Origin: CAZVYJ01 sp964631565
GTDB taxonomy: Bacteria; Planctomycetota; Phycisphaerae; SM23-33
Assembly: GCA_964631565.1 (NCBI GenBank)
Contig: CAZVYJ010000014.1
Coordinates: 1 to 64,000 of the forward strand
Length of the DNA: 64,000 nt
Direction of reading: 5' to 3'
Position numbers and translations under genes: made by a program. Positions 42,719 through 51,555 of the stretch are shown here, in pieces. Numbering within the stretch: position 1 is the stretch's first letter; each line of letters opens with the position of its first letter. The notes below the pieces were generated by a model, which was not told the origin of the DNA, did not search any database, and saw only the letters and a list, made by a program, of their open reading frames with translations.

Positions 42719-43502
42719 CGGTTTCTTTTTTCGGAATGCGGATGAGGTAGCTTTTCGCCGGGGAGGTTACTATCTTGCCGGTCCTGGGGTCTTTGGTCTT
42801 GATCAATTCCTGCCTGCCGTTGACCGCCAGAAGCGGGAATTTCTTCATTATTTCCGTTATCTGCGGATCGAGGATTTTCAGGTCGGATACCGCGTTATCC
42901 TTGACTATTTCCTCGACGGCTGATTCGGGAAACGCCCCGATCGACACGGTGGACCGCGATACCCCGTGATGGTAATAGGCTTCGCAGCCTTCATCGCGAA
43001 GCTGCTTGCAGTAATCTACGGCGAACTGCTTTCTGCCGACGTAATTTTCTTCCGGCACGTCGTAGAAAACCGCCACGGCTATGCTGTATTCGCCGGACGC
43101 GTTATTAAGGTTCCACTCCGGCGGGCCGACCTGCTTGCCGGGTATCGGAATCACCAGCGCCTGTTTGTAGACCGGGATTTTCGCCGGGGCTATGTATTCC
43201 TTGGCTTTTTTGAGATTCTTCTGAGCATCCTGGGGCGTTTTGTACTTGCCCCAGTAAAGCGTGCTGTGGCTGGCCTCGTGGACGATGAACAGGCCGCGCC
43301 AGCCGGTGTCCTTTTCCGTTTCGGTTTTGTAGTGGATGGCCCTTGTCACGTGATCCGGCGTGGAGAGGGCGATAAGCATGATTGTGTATTCGCCGTCGTC
43401 TTCCTGCGAATTGTCAGAACCCAGGCTGAGCGTGTTGCCGTCGCAGCCGGCCGCCAGGGCCGACAATGCAGCCAGCAGCAGTATCTGCATTGTGATTTTC
43501 AT
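42675..43502 (-). CDS. lipoprotein of unknown function
   Basis: 275 residues. The signal peptide MKITMQILLLAALSALAAGC ends in a lipobox. The mature part has YTIMLIALSTPDHVTRAIHY and a repeated pattern of a beta strand followed by a helix (for example LYWGKYKTPQDAQKNLKKAK), like a SPOR-type fold, but no exact SPOR motif is seen. ATG 43502 overlaps the rph stop (ATGA at 43499-43502); the frame that continues further upstream is inside rph. The end overlaps rdgB. Confidence 0.7.
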   Translation of the reverse strand: MKITMQILLLAALSALAAGCDGNTLSLGSDNSQEDDGEYTIMLIALSTPDHVTRAIHYKTETEKDTGWRGLFIVHEASHSTLYWGKYKTPQDAQKNLKKAKEYIAPAKIPVYKQALVIPIPGKQVGPPEWNLNNASGEYSIAVAVFYDVPEENYVGRKQFAVDYCKQLRDEGCEAYYHHGVSRSTVSIGAFPESAVEEIVKDNAVSDLKILDPQITEIMKKFPLLAVNGRQELIKTKDPRTGKIVTSPAKSYLIRIPKKETDENGQDPRTYNIQL

Positions 43503-44230
43503 CTTTTGCCACCTCGTCTGATTGCTTTGCGCTGCAGGCCGAGCAGCGTGCCTATGCCTCGTTTCGCCATGAGCAGCATGGCGGCCAGCCTTGCCGCGTC
43601 GAAGGGTTTGCCCTCGGCGCAGCCCTGGATTTCGACGAATTTCCGTCCGCTCGTCATGGCGATGTTCATATCGACCTCGGCGGTGGAGTCTTCGGAGTAG
43701 TCCAGGTCCATGACGACCCGTCCGTCGACCACGCCGACCGAGACGGCCGCCACCGCACCGGCGACCGCGCCGCGTTTGCACAGTCCTGCCCGGGCGGCCT
43801 TCTCCGCCGCCAGCGCCAATGCTACATACGCCCCGGTGATGCTGGCGGTTCGCGTTCCGCCGTCGGCTTCAAGAACGTCGCAGTCCAGGTATATCGTATT
43901 CTCGCCAAGTTTGTCGAACCGCACGACAGATCGCAGCACCCGGCTGATGATGCGCTGGATTTCCACGCTGCGCCCGTCGGCCTTGCAGATGGGGCGGCTC
44001 TTGCGCGAGCCGGTCGAGGCCGGCAGCATGCCGTATTCAGCCGTCACCCAGCCCAGGCCGCTGCCCTCACGCCATTTCGGCACGCCCGCCGTGAAGCTGG
44101 CCGTGCAGATGACGCGCGTGCCGCCGACCTCTATCAGGCACGAACCGTCGGCTGTGCGCACAAATCCCGGGGTTATTTTCACCGGGCGAAGCTCGCCCGC
44201 CTTCCTGCCGTCGTGTCGGTTTTTCGCCAT
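43499..44230 (-). CDS. rph: ribonuclease PH
   Basis: 243 residues, the standard length. RNase PH trims tRNA 3' ends using phosphate. Typical segments are HDGRKAGELRPVKITPGF, WVTAEYGMLPAST and the phosphate-binding run RSVVRFDKLGENTIYLDCDV followed by ADGGTRTASITGAY. It leads a set of three overlapping genes: rph, the lipoprotein gene and rdgB. rph-rdgB pairing is common in bacteria; the lipoprotein gene inserted between them is unusual. Confidence 0.96.
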   Translation of the reverse strand: MAKNRHDGRKAGELRPVKITPGFVRTADGSCLIEVGGTRVICTASFTAGVPKWREGSGLGWVTAEYGMLPASTGSRKSRPICKADGRSVEIQRIISRVLRSVVRFDKLGENTIYLDCDVLEADGGTRTASITGAYVALALAAEKAARAGLCKRGAVAGAVAAVSVGVVDGRVVMDLDYSEDSTAEVDMNIAMTSGRKFVEIQGCAEGKPFDAARLAAMLLMAKRGIGTLLGLQRKAIRRGGKR

Positions 44231-44367
44231 GGCAATAGTTTAACAGGCAGCCCCGGCCGTTTCCATCATCGCCAGTTATACTGGCCCGCAATGCTGTTAC
44301 AATGTAAAATTCCAGCACAGGTCTGTTTTCGGATACGGCCGGCGCCGGGCATCATAGCGGGGCGATA

Positions 44368-45108
44368 ATGGAAGAGCAGGCAGATAAAAAACGAATAATG
44401 CCGTTCTGGCTCTACTTCATAATTTTTGCATTTCTGCCGGCCGCGACCGTCACGATCATATTCTGGCTGAATTCTTTTAAGCCGTATAACTATGCGGAGC
44501 AATTACTGAGCGAAGGTTACGACATCGATTTTCTGCCTGAGCCCGTAACCGAGTTTCTATCGATAGTCCTGGTAACCGGTTTGCCGTTGGCGCTGATTTC
44601 AAGCCTGCTGTACTTCACTTTTCTGGTTCCGGCGAAGAATCCGATGCCATGGTGGAAGGCTTTGTTTCTGCCGCAAAAGAAGAAAAAGAAGCAGCACTAC
44701 GAAAAGAAAGTCGACTGGATTAAAGAAGAGATTGCGGAGGCACATTCGCGGGGCATTCCTCCCGGCATGTGGCTTGTGGTGCGCGTCATCTGTTTATGGG
44801 TGCCGGTTGTGGTCTCGGTCAGGTTAGCGGTTAGACATTTCAGCATGCACGGCATATTCGGTTTTCGTGCTGCAACAAATGCTATTGAAATGATATTGGG
44901 GGCCAGCATATTGACATTCGAAGTAGTGCTTTTCTTCAAAAGAAAAAAGCTGAAGGCTTTTCAGCCGTCTGAAATCATCGTTCATGATGGAGTAAAGACG
45001 GAAGGGAAGATGTGGCGTGAACCTCTGCTTTCCGAAAAGGCGAGAAATGCCACGAACTTACGGAAAGCGAAGGACAAAACCCTGGGAGACAGGCCGAATA
45101 GGGTGTAG
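44368..45108 (+). CDS. membrane protein with about four helices, unknown
   Basis: 246 residues. Hydrophobic helices are FWLYFIIFAFLPAATVTIIFW, SIVLVTGLPLALISSLLYF, MWLVVRVICLWVPVVVSV and a fourth near 180-200. A lysine-rich cytoplasmic segment (QKKKKKQHYEKK) lies between helices 2 and 3. ATG 44368 is the first in frame. I do not recognise the family. It is divergent from rph, and a lipoprotein gene follows 31 bases after it. Confidence 0.6.
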   Translation: MEEQADKKRIMPFWLYFIIFAFLPAATVTIIFWLNSFKPYNYAEQLLSEGYDIDFLPEPVTEFLSIVLVTGLPLALISSLLYFTFLVPAKNPMPWWKALFLPQKKKKKQHYEKKVDWIKEEIAEAHSRGIPPGMWLVVRVICLWVPVVVSVRLAVRHFSMHGIFGFRAATNAIEMILGASILTFEVVLFFKRKKLKAFQPSEIIVHDGVKTEGKMWREPLLSEKARNATNLRKAKDKTLGDRPNRV

Positions 45109-45139
45109 TATAAAATGTCATCTTTCATGGAGCCCGAAC

Positions 45140-45715
45140 ATGAAAACGGCAGTGGCGATTTTTGCGGCTGTTTTATCTTTTATCGTAATCGGCTGCGGCG
45201 AGCCTCTTGTCACCGAGCAGGCTGCGGCGCGCTTCCAGCAGAGCCTCGGCAGCACGACGATAACGGTATATCCGACATTCGTTCGCACGCAGGTGGGCGC
45301 CATCTATGACGACGCCTCGGCCGCCAAAGTGGCCGAGTTCTTCGCCCGCAACAGTCTGGCCAAAACCGTGCTGGTCAACGAGAAAGTGAACCTCTCCGAG
45401 GCGCAGCGCCCTTACCAGCAGGACCTTTTCAAGGCGAGCCTGAATCTTTTCATCAGCCGCATCAAATTGTCAGCCGTCGACACCGACTACGCCCTTGTTG
45501 CCGAGTATCTCATTACGCCGACGAAAGACGGAGGGCAGGCCGTCGGCGGCATACACTGCTACCTGGTGGACCGCAGCGGCGAACCGGCGTTTCTTGTCAT
45601 GCTTAATTCACATGATGAGATTTTCGCCAAAGCCAAGCCGAAAACCGCAGCCGACGCAACGGCGGTTCTGCTCGATGTGCTGGAGGACAGGCTCAAGGAG
45701 CGGCACGGGGATTAA
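45140..45715 (+). CDS. lipoprotein of unknown function
   Basis: 191 residues. A signal peptide with lipobox VIGC is followed by a small alpha/beta domain (STTITVYPTFVRTQVGAIYD) and a second beta-rich stretch (YALVAEYLITPTKDGGQAVGG). ATG 45140 has GGAG upstream; the longer frame to 45017 overlaps the end of the previous gene. It ends just before the convergent argF. I recognise no family. Confidence 0.68.
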   Translation: MKTAVAIFAAVLSFIVIGCGEPLVTEQAAARFQQSLGSTTITVYPTFVRTQVGAIYDDASAAKVAEFFARNSLAKTVLVNEKVNLSEAQRPYQQDLFKASLNLFISRIKLSAVDTDYALVAEYLITPTKDGGQAVGGIHCYLVDRSGEPAFLVMLNSHDEIFAKAKPKTAADATAVLLDVLEDRLKERHGD

Positions 45716-45721
45716 TGGCAG

Positions 45722-46639
45722 TTATTCGATTCCGCCGTCGCCCATGAGCACGTTCAGCAGCGTCCTCTGGAAGTGCAGGCGGTTTTCCGCCTCGTTCATG
45801 ATTGTCTCGGCGTGCGCCTCGAAGACTTCATCTGAAATTTCAAAGCCGCGATAGGCCGGCAGGCAGTGCATGACTACCGCGTGCGACGGCGCCTTGGCCA
45901 TCAGGCCGGCGTTGACCTGGAACCCCTTAAAATCCCGCACCCGGCGGGCCTTTTCCTCTTCCTGGCCCATGGATACCCACGTGTCGGTGTAGATGATATC
46001 CGCATCGGCGACGGCCTCGGCCGGGTCCGTCGTCTGCCGGAATGATTCGGCAGGCAGTAAAGCTGCAAATTCATCTTCCAGCTCATAGCCGGGGGGGCAG
46101 GCTAGAACGAACTGCATGTCGAGTCTGTTGCAGCCGGCCGCCAGCGACCTGGCCACGTTATTGCCGTCGCCGACGAACACAAGCGTTCTGCCCTGCAGGT
46201 CGCCGAAAATTTCGCGGGCCGTCATGAGGTCGGCCATCGCCTGGCAGGGGTGAGAGTAGTCCGTAAGGGCGTTTATCACCGGCACGCCTGCGAACTCGCC
46301 GAGCCGCTGGACCAGTTCGTGGCTGAACGTGCGGGCCATGATGCCGTCGCACATGCGCCCCAGCACGCGGGCGACGTCCTGCACGGGTTCTCGGCTGCCC
46401 AGGCCGATATCGGCCTGCGTGAGGTAAATGGCGTGGCCGCCCAGGTGCGTCATGGCGGTCTCGAAACTCACCCGGGTGCGCAGCGAAGGTTTTTCGAAGA
46501 TCATCGCCAGCGTTTTGTGGTGCAGCGACGGAGCGAGATTGCCTTCCCGGAAAAGCTGCTTTTCCGAAATCGCCCTGTTCAGCAGCCGCGTCAGCTGCTC
46601 GCCGCTGAAATCCGTCAGATTGATGAAATTTTTCATCAT
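45722..46639 (-). CDS. argF: ornithine carbamoyltransferase
   Basis: 305 residues. Motifs are the carbamoyl phosphate site KPSLRTRVSFE, ALTDYSHPCQA and MHCLPAYRG; the last marks ornithine rather than aspartate carbamoyltransferases. It makes citrulline for arginine synthesis. The start is MM at 46639; ATG 46636 is equally possible. It follows argB by 23 bases. The longer frame upstream lies inside argB and is not coding. Confidence 0.96.
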   Translation of the reverse strand: MMKNFINLTDFSGEQLTRLLNRAISEKQLFREGNLAPSLHHKTLAMIFEKPSLRTRVSFETAMTHLGGHAIYLTQADIGLGSREPVQDVARVLGRMCDGIMARTFSHELVQRLGEFAGVPVINALTDYSHPCQAMADLMTAREIFGDLQGRTLVFVGDGNNVARSLAAGCNRLDMQFVLACPPGYELEDEFAALLPAESFRQTTDPAEAVADADIIYTDTWVSMGQEEEKARRVRDFKGFQVNAGLMAKAPSHAVVMHCLPAYRGFEISDEVFEAHAETIMNEAENRLHFQRTLLNVLMGDGGIE

Positions 46640-46662
46640 GCCGCTGACCGCCTGTTTCTGAA

Positions 46663-47535
46663 TTATTTCTGAATGAGTGAGCCGACGCCCTTGTCCGAGA
46701 AGATTTCCAGCAGGAGCGAATGCCCGAATCTGCCGTCGATTATGTGCGTGCGGTTTACGCCGGCGTCGAGCGCCCGCAGACAGGCTTCGACCTTCGGCAG
46801 CATTCCGGACGATATCACGCCGCTGCTTATCATTTCGCGTATTTCCGCTTCGGTAAGCTGGGGCGCGAGGCTTTCGGGGTCTTTCGGGTCGCGGCGTATG
46901 CCGTGCGTGTCGGATACGAAAACGAGCTTCTCCGCCTTCAGGGCTGCGGCGATCTCGCCGGCGGCCGTGTCGGCGTTGCAGTTCAGCTTGCCGCCCGTCT
47001 TGTCGCGGGCCAGCGGAGCGATTACCGGAATCGTGTCGGCCAGGCAGAGCAGGTCGATGAGCTTGCTGTTGACGCCGGTAACCTGACCGACGAAGCCGAG
47101 GTCGATCTTCCGCCCGTCGTCGTCGAGGAACAGCTTTTCGCCGAACAGCACGCAGCTGCCCAGCGTGTGCAGGGCCATCGCGCTGCTGCCGAGCTTTTCT
47201 ATCGTCTCGACCATGCGGCGGTTTATCTCGTTGCACAGCACGTGCTCGACGACCGTCAGCGTGCGCTGGTCGGTGTAGCGTCGGCCCTGGACGAACTGGA
47301 CTTCCAGCCCGCGGTTTTCCATCGCCTCGGAAATGGCCTTTCCGCCGCCGTGCACGATTACCGGACGCATGCCGACTGTGTTCATGAACACCACGTCGGT
47401 GAGCATGTCGGTCATCGCCTTTTCATCGTCCATTATCGAGCCGCCCATCTTTATGACGATGGTCTTGCTGTGGAACCGCTGGATGTAGCCCAGCGCCTCA
47501 ATCAACGTTTCCGCTTTTGATATAGCTTTTTCCAC
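46663..47535 (-). CDS. argB: acetylglutamate kinase
   Basis: 290 residues. The N-acetylglutamate kinase signature VIKMGGSIMDD, then VIVHGGGKAIS and a C-terminal GINPKVEAC-like region (ISSGMLPKVEACLRALDAGV) are clear. The enzyme does the second step of arginine synthesis and is usually inhibited by arginine. The start is GTG 47535 with GGAAGGG upstream. argF follows; tsaE is upstream with a 51-base gap. Confidence 0.96.
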   Translation of the reverse strand: MEKAISKAETLIEALGYIQRFHSKTIVIKMGGSIMDDEKAMTDMLTDVVFMNTVGMRPVIVHGGGKAISEAMENRGLEVQFVQGRRYTDQRTLTVVEHVLCNEINRRMVETIEKLGSSAMALHTLGSCVLFGEKLFLDDDGRKIDLGFVGQVTGVNSKLIDLLCLADTIPVIAPLARDKTGGKLNCNADTAAGEIAAALKAEKLVFVSDTHGIRRDPKDPESLAPQLTEAEIREMISSGVISSGMLPKVEACLRALDAGVNRTHIIDGRFGHSLLLEIFSDKGVGSLIQK

Positions 47536-47586
47536 GTCCTTTTCCCTTCCGGAAAGGGCAAAAATTAACGCGCAGCCGCAGATGTG

Positions 47587-48036
47587 TCAATCAGGGCGTT
47601 TAATCCGGAACCGTCTTGCGTGGAGGCCTGTTATTTCGATGTCGATTCGCCACAGGCGATGGGGCAGGGCCTTGTCGGCCTTGTCCGCCCATTCGATGAG
47701 CACCACGCCGTCTTCAAGCATTTCCGAAAGCCCCAGCTCGGTCAGCTCGGCATCCGGGGCCGTCAGGCGGTAAAGGTCCAGATGGTAGACCGGCATGCGG
47801 CAGGGATATTCGTGAACGAGCACGAATGTCGGGCTTGATACGACGCGGCTGTCGGATATGCCCAGCCCCTCGACGATGCCGCGGACCAGGACCGTCTTGC
47901 CCGCCCCGAGCTGCCCGCGCAGGGCGAGACAGTCGCCTGCAGCCAGTTGCTCGGCCAGCCGCCTGCCCAGCGAAAGAGTGGCCTCGACGCTTCTGCTTTC
48001 GAAAACCTCGATGCCTGTCGCCGCCGGTTCGGTCAC
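47587..48036 (-). CDS. tsaE: tRNA t6A synthesis ATPase TsaE
   Basis: 149 residues. The P-loop GQLGAGKTVLVRGI, then SPTFVLVHEY and HLDLYRL and the late IEWADKAD match TsaE, which powers t6A37 formation together with TsaB and TsaD. It starts with GTG 48036 and overlaps the thiL stop as GTGA (48033-48036). The longer frame to 48165 lies inside thiL. MtaB, encoded at 29.6 kb, acts later on the same base. Confidence 0.93.
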   Translation of the reverse strand: MTEPAATGIEVFESRSVEATLSLGRRLAEQLAAGDCLALRGQLGAGKTVLVRGIVEGLGISDSRVVSSPTFVLVHEYPCRMPVYHLDLYRLTAPDAELTELGLSEMLEDGVVLIEWADKADKALPHRLWRIDIEITGLHARRFRIKRPD

Positions 48037-48941
48037 GTGGTGTGCTCCCAGCCCGCCGCCGTGAGCTTTTCGCGCCGGCCGTCGGCATGGATAAGCGTTA
48101 TGCCGCCGCCTTCGACGATTTCGCCGATTCTTGTGACTTTTACCGGCAACGGCTGGGCGGCGCACAGCTTTTCGGCGACTTCAGACGGGGCGGTGAACAG
48201 CAGTTCGTAGTCCTCGCCGTCTGTAAGGGCCGCCTGCAGGCCGGCTGCGTCGGGGTGCACCGGAACCTTGTCAGCCAGCACCTCCGCGCCCACGCCGGAT
48301 GCCCTGCATATGTGCCCCAGGTCGGTGGCCAGCCCGTCGGATATGTCTATCATGGCGTGCGGCGTGTGGTTCAGGGCCAGCTGCATAGCTTCCAGAATCC
48401 GCGGAGTGAATGTCAAATGTCGCTGCGTTTTCCACGCGCCGCCGAGGTCGCCTGTTACGCATATCGCGTCACCGACCTTCGCGCCGCTCCGCAGTATCGG
48501 CTCGACGCCGCATGATACGCCGGCCCGGCGGGCGAAAACCGTCACCGTTATCGCGAGCGGCCCGTCCCACGTCGAAATGTCGCCGCCGACGATGGGGCAC
48601 GAGATGTGCTCGTTGACGCTCCGCAGGCCGCGGTAGATGGCCTCGGCATCCTCGCGGCTGAAGCCTTTCGGCAGGGCGACGGCAGCCACCGCCGCCACAG
48701 GCAGGGCGGCCATCGCAGCCACGTCGGACAGGTTGCGGGCCATGGCCTTTCGGCCGGCCGCCTCCGCGCCGTGCTCGGAAAGGATAAAATGCACGCCGTC
48801 CAGCACCTGGTCGGTCGTCACAAGCAGCTGCCTGCCGAGAAAATTGACCACCGCGCAGTCGTCGCCCGGCCCGACGGGGACGGCCTTCGGGTCGAAATCG
48901 CTCTGGGAGCGAATCCAGTCTATCAGGTCAAGCTCGCGCAT
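48033..48941 (-). CDS. thiL: thiamine-monophosphate kinase
   Basis: 302 residues. ThiL makes thiamine diphosphate. Family segments include VPVGPGDDCAVVNF, RNLSDVAAMAALP and PHAMIDISDGLATDL. It starts at ATG 48941, only 5 bases after the hicA stop, so its translation is probably tied to the toxin-antitoxin operon. It overlaps tsaE. Confidence 0.94.
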   Translation of the reverse strand: MRELDLIDWIRSQSDFDPKAVPVGPGDDCAVVNFLGRQLLVTTDQVLDGVHFILSEHGAEAAGRKAMARNLSDVAAMAALPVAAVAAVALPKGFSREDAEAIYRGLRSVNEHISCPIVGGDISTWDGPLAITVTVFARRAGVSCGVEPILRSGAKVGDAICVTGDLGGAWKTQRHLTFTPRILEAMQLALNHTPHAMIDISDGLATDLGHICRASGVGAEVLADKVPVHPDAAGLQAALTDGEDYELLFTAPSEVAEKLCAAQPLPVKVTRIGEIVEGGGITLIHADGRREKLTAAGWEHTT

Positions 48942-48946
48942 CTTAT

Positions 48947-49174
48947 TTAGTATAGCTTTTCGAACTTGCTGAGTGTTAATCCAGCCTGTTTGATTATGCT
49001 GCCGAGGGTTCCTTTTTTAATTTCAGGATGCCTTGGCACTGTCAGGATACCCGGTATAGCCGGGTTAACAAGCACATAGTGTCTGGCCCCAGGTTTAACG
49101 GGGCGCATCGTCCAGCCGGCTCTTTCAAGCGCCTTGAGCACACGTTTTGTGGGACGCGGTGTGAGCTTGGGCAA
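48947..49174 (-). CDS. hicA: HicA-type toxin
   Basis: 75 residues. The dsRBD-like HicA fold is visible: VLKALERAGWTM, then PGARHYVLVNP, holding the conserved catalytic histidine in a less common ARHY context (GSHH in many relatives), and LTVPRHPEIKKGTLGSIIKQAGL. HicA cleaves mRNA as a translation-independent RNase. The start is TTG 49174 with GGGGGA 8 bases upstream. The antitoxin gene is directly upstream (15 bases), the usual order in some HicBA systems. Confidence 0.9.
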   Translation of the reverse strand: MPKLTPRPTKRVLKALERAGWTMRPVKPGARHYVLVNPAIPGILTVPRHPEIKKGTLGSIIKQAGLTLSKFEKLY

Positions 49175-49189
49175 GTTCGTGTTCCCCCG

Positions 49190-49885
49190 TCAGGCTTTTT
49201 TGCGGCGAGTGCTGGAATGCTCGATTGGAATCTCAATGCCCTCATTCGCCAGTTCATCGTGTGCTTTAAGCCAGCATGCAATGGCGTCCTGGGCATTAGC
49301 CAGTACTTCTTCGATTGTATCGCCGTCGGTTATGCAGCCCTTCAAACCGGCGACTTCTCCGACGAAGCCACCACAATCCTCGTCAGGTTCGATTTGCACC
49401 TGGTAGGCACAATCACCAACGATAACTTCTTCGATGCGCCTGGTGTTCATCTTGAATACATGATTTCTGATTTGATGGTCAATTGCTGCGATGTTTATCT
49501 GTATGAATACATGCTGGCCTTGGTTTTTGGAGACATCTATCAGGGTTTGTTCATCTTCCAAGAGATAGATTGCCTGACCATCATTCAGCAGTGTGCAGAA
49601 ACCGAACGGCTGAGATATATCGGGCAGATGCTTTCTGAGATAAAGAACGCATTTCCTGATTTTCTGCAGACTTATTCCCTGGTCTCGAAGTCCCTTGATT
49701 GCACCGATTGCAATCAGGTCGGCATAAGAATAAAGCCTTCGCGAGCCTTTGCCGGCAGCCTGTTTATGCGAAGGTTTTGCCAATCCTTTCTGATCCCATG
49801 TCCTTATCTGTCTTTGGCTGGCCCCCGTCAGTTGAGATGCCTGCTTGGTGTTGAACGCTTCCTGATCGAGCTTGATAGTATGCAT
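49190..49885 (-). CDS. MerR-HicB fusion antitoxin/regulator
   Basis: 231 residues. The N-terminal ~70 residues are a MerR-type winged helix-turn-helix (NTKQASQLTGASQRQIRTWD, then GSRRLYSYADLIAI and GAIKGLRDQGISLQKIR). A middle region (~residues 85-150) resembles linkers in MerR/DUF433-type antitoxins. The C-terminal ~75 residues are HicB-like (YQVQIEPDEDCGGFVGEVAGL, then DTIEEVLANAQDAIACWL). A HicB usually carries its own ribbon-helix-helix or HTH; a MerR head is not the usual design. It should bind HicA and, through MerR, the operator at 49895-49922. The domain calls are by eye. Confidence 0.82.
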   Translation of the reverse strand: MHTIKLDQEAFNTKQASQLTGASQRQIRTWDQKGLAKPSHKQAAGKGSRRLYSYADLIAIGAIKGLRDQGISLQKIRKCVLYLRKHLPDISQPFGFCTLLNDGQAIYLLEDEQTLIDVSKNQGQHVFIQINIAAIDHQIRNHVFKMNTRRIEEVIVGDCAYQVQIEPDEDCGGFVGEVAGLKGCITDGDTIEEVLANAQDAIACWLKAHDELANEGIEIPIEHSSTRRKKA

Positions 49886-49894
49886 TGCCGTGAC

Positions 49895-49922
49895 CTTATA
49901 ATAACCTATATGTCATTATAAG
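49895..49922 (-). promoter_or_regulatory. probable operator/promoter of the hic operon
   Basis: A perfect inverted repeat CTTATAAT / ATTATAAG with a 12-base spacer lies 10 bases upstream of the antitoxin gene. Its minus-strand TATAAT would act as the -10 box, so a bound repressor would cover the promoter. The 8-bp arms and their position fit autoregulation by the MerR-HicB protein. Confidence 0.65.
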
Positions 49923-49960
49923 ACTCACAAAACAACCAATCCAGATGTTTTCAGAAGTTT

Positions 49961-51376
49961 TTATCCCAGTTTCTTTTTCCAGAACGCCAGCTGGCTGCGG
50001 AGCTGCTTTGCGCCGCCGGCGCCCTGCGGTGCGTAATTCTTGACCACGTTGGCGGCGCCGATGTGTTTGTAGACGTCCTGGCCTATCTGGCTGCATGCGT
50101 CCTGAAATACCTTCAGCGGCAGCTGGGCGAGCGTCAGCCCGTCGGCCTCGGCCTGGGCGACCAGCCGGCCCACGATATGGTGAGCGCTGCGGAAAGGTAC
50201 GCCCTTTCCAACCATGTACTCTGCCAGCGCCGTCGCGTCGAGGAAGCCCGCGTTGATGTCCTCGGCAATCCGCTTTTCGTTGAATTTCGTGGTTCCGGCG
50301 ATGCCGGCCGCCACCGTCAGCGCCTGCAGGGCCGACCGGACCGACTCGAACGCGAACCGCTTGTCGTCCTGCAGGTCGCGATTGTAAGCCAGCGGCAGGC
50401 CCTTAAGCAGCGTCAGCATGCCGACAAGCTGGGCGACAGCCGTCGCACTCTTGCCGCGGATAAGCTCCAGCGTGTCGGGGTTTTTCTTCTGCGGCATCAT
50501 GGAGCTTGACGTGCAGTACGCGTCATTCAGCTCGATAAGCCCGAACTCGGTGGAGGCGTAGATTATCCAGTCTTCCGCCCAGCGCGACAGGTGCACGCCG
50601 AGCATCGCGCAGCAGAAGCACAGCTCGGCCAGGAAGTCCCGGTCGGCCGTCGCGTCGATGCTGTTACGGGATATTTCCGGGAAGCCCAGCAGCACAGCCG
50701 TCATCGCCCGGTTCAGCGGCAGCGACGTGCCCGCGACAGCGCCCGAGCCTATCGGGCTGACGTTGATGCGTTTTCGCGCGTCGGCGAGACGTTCGGCATC
50801 GCGCTGCAGCGCCTCGACGTAGGCCAGCACGCCGTGGCCGGCCAGTATCGGCTGGGCGCGCTGCAGGTGCGTATATGCCGGCATGGTGATCTGTCCCTGA
50901 CTGTCGGCCAGCTCCACCAGCTTTTTCTGCAGCTCGCGGATGCGTTTTATCAGCTCGTCGACGGCGTCGCGAGCCCACAGCCGCAGGTCGAGGGCGACCT
51001 GGTCGTTTCGGCTTCGGCCGGTGTGGAGCTTCTTGCCGGCCGGCCCGATACGGTCGATAAGCGCCTTCTCGATGACCATGTGTATGTCTTCAAGCTCGAC
51101 GGGCATGCTGAGTCGGCCTTTTTCGATGGCGGTCGCCACGCTCAGCAGCCCCTTCTTGATCGCCAGAAGGTCGCTTTTCGTTATAAGCCCCGTTTCGCTG
51201 AGCATCTGCGCGTGGGCAAGCGAGCCTGCGATGTCGTACCGCCACAGCGCGCGGTCGATATCCAGACTGGCTACGAACTCAGCCGTCACGGCGTCGGCGT
51301 CGGCCTGCAGCCGGCCCTGCCATGATTTTTTCGACTCGTTCGGTATTTTCGGCAAATTGCCCTTTTTTGCGGCCAT
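49961..51376 (-). CDS. argH: argininosuccinate lyase
   Basis: 471 residues. The signature SSSMMPQKKNPD is present, with TGRSRNDQVALDLRLWARD and MPAYTHLQRAQPI at the N-terminal region. The enzyme splits argininosuccinate into arginine and fumarate. AAGGAG precedes ATG 51376. argG is not in this window. It is divergent from pdaD, whose product consumes arginine. Confidence 0.96.
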   Translation of the reverse strand: MAAKKGNLPKIPNESKKSWQGRLQADADAVTAEFVASLDIDRALWRYDIAGSLAHAQMLSETGLITKSDLLAIKKGLLSVATAIEKGRLSMPVELEDIHMVIEKALIDRIGPAGKKLHTGRSRNDQVALDLRLWARDAVDELIKRIRELQKKLVELADSQGQITMPAYTHLQRAQPILAGHGVLAYVEALQRDAERLADARKRINVSPIGSGAVAGTSLPLNRAMTAVLLGFPEISRNSIDATADRDFLAELCFCCAMLGVHLSRWAEDWIIYASTEFGLIELNDAYCTSSSMMPQKKNPDTLELIRGKSATAVAQLVGMLTLLKGLPLAYNRDLQDDKRFAFESVRSALQALTVAAGIAGTTKFNEKRIAEDINAGFLDATALAEYMVGKGVPFRSAHHIVGRLVAQAEADGLTLAQLPLKVFQDACSQIGQDVYKHIGAANVVKNYAPQGAGGAKQLRSQLAFWKKKLG

Positions 51377-51555
51377 CGGTTGTCTCCTTTGGGTGCGATG
51401 GTATGGCCGGCCGGCCCGCCTGTCAACTTAGGCAGGGGTTATAATTGAACTTGAAGCAACATTGGACTTGTCGCCGGCGGCAAGCCTCATATAATCATGC
51501 GCGGAATATCTTGAATGCGAAGCCTCGACGTCTGCGAGGAGAAAGGAAACATTTG

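Noticed and set aside
47085..47236. argF read as a 504-residue protein starting inside argB
   Set aside because: The upstream part is an out-of-frame shadow of argB; argF aligns to its family from 46639.
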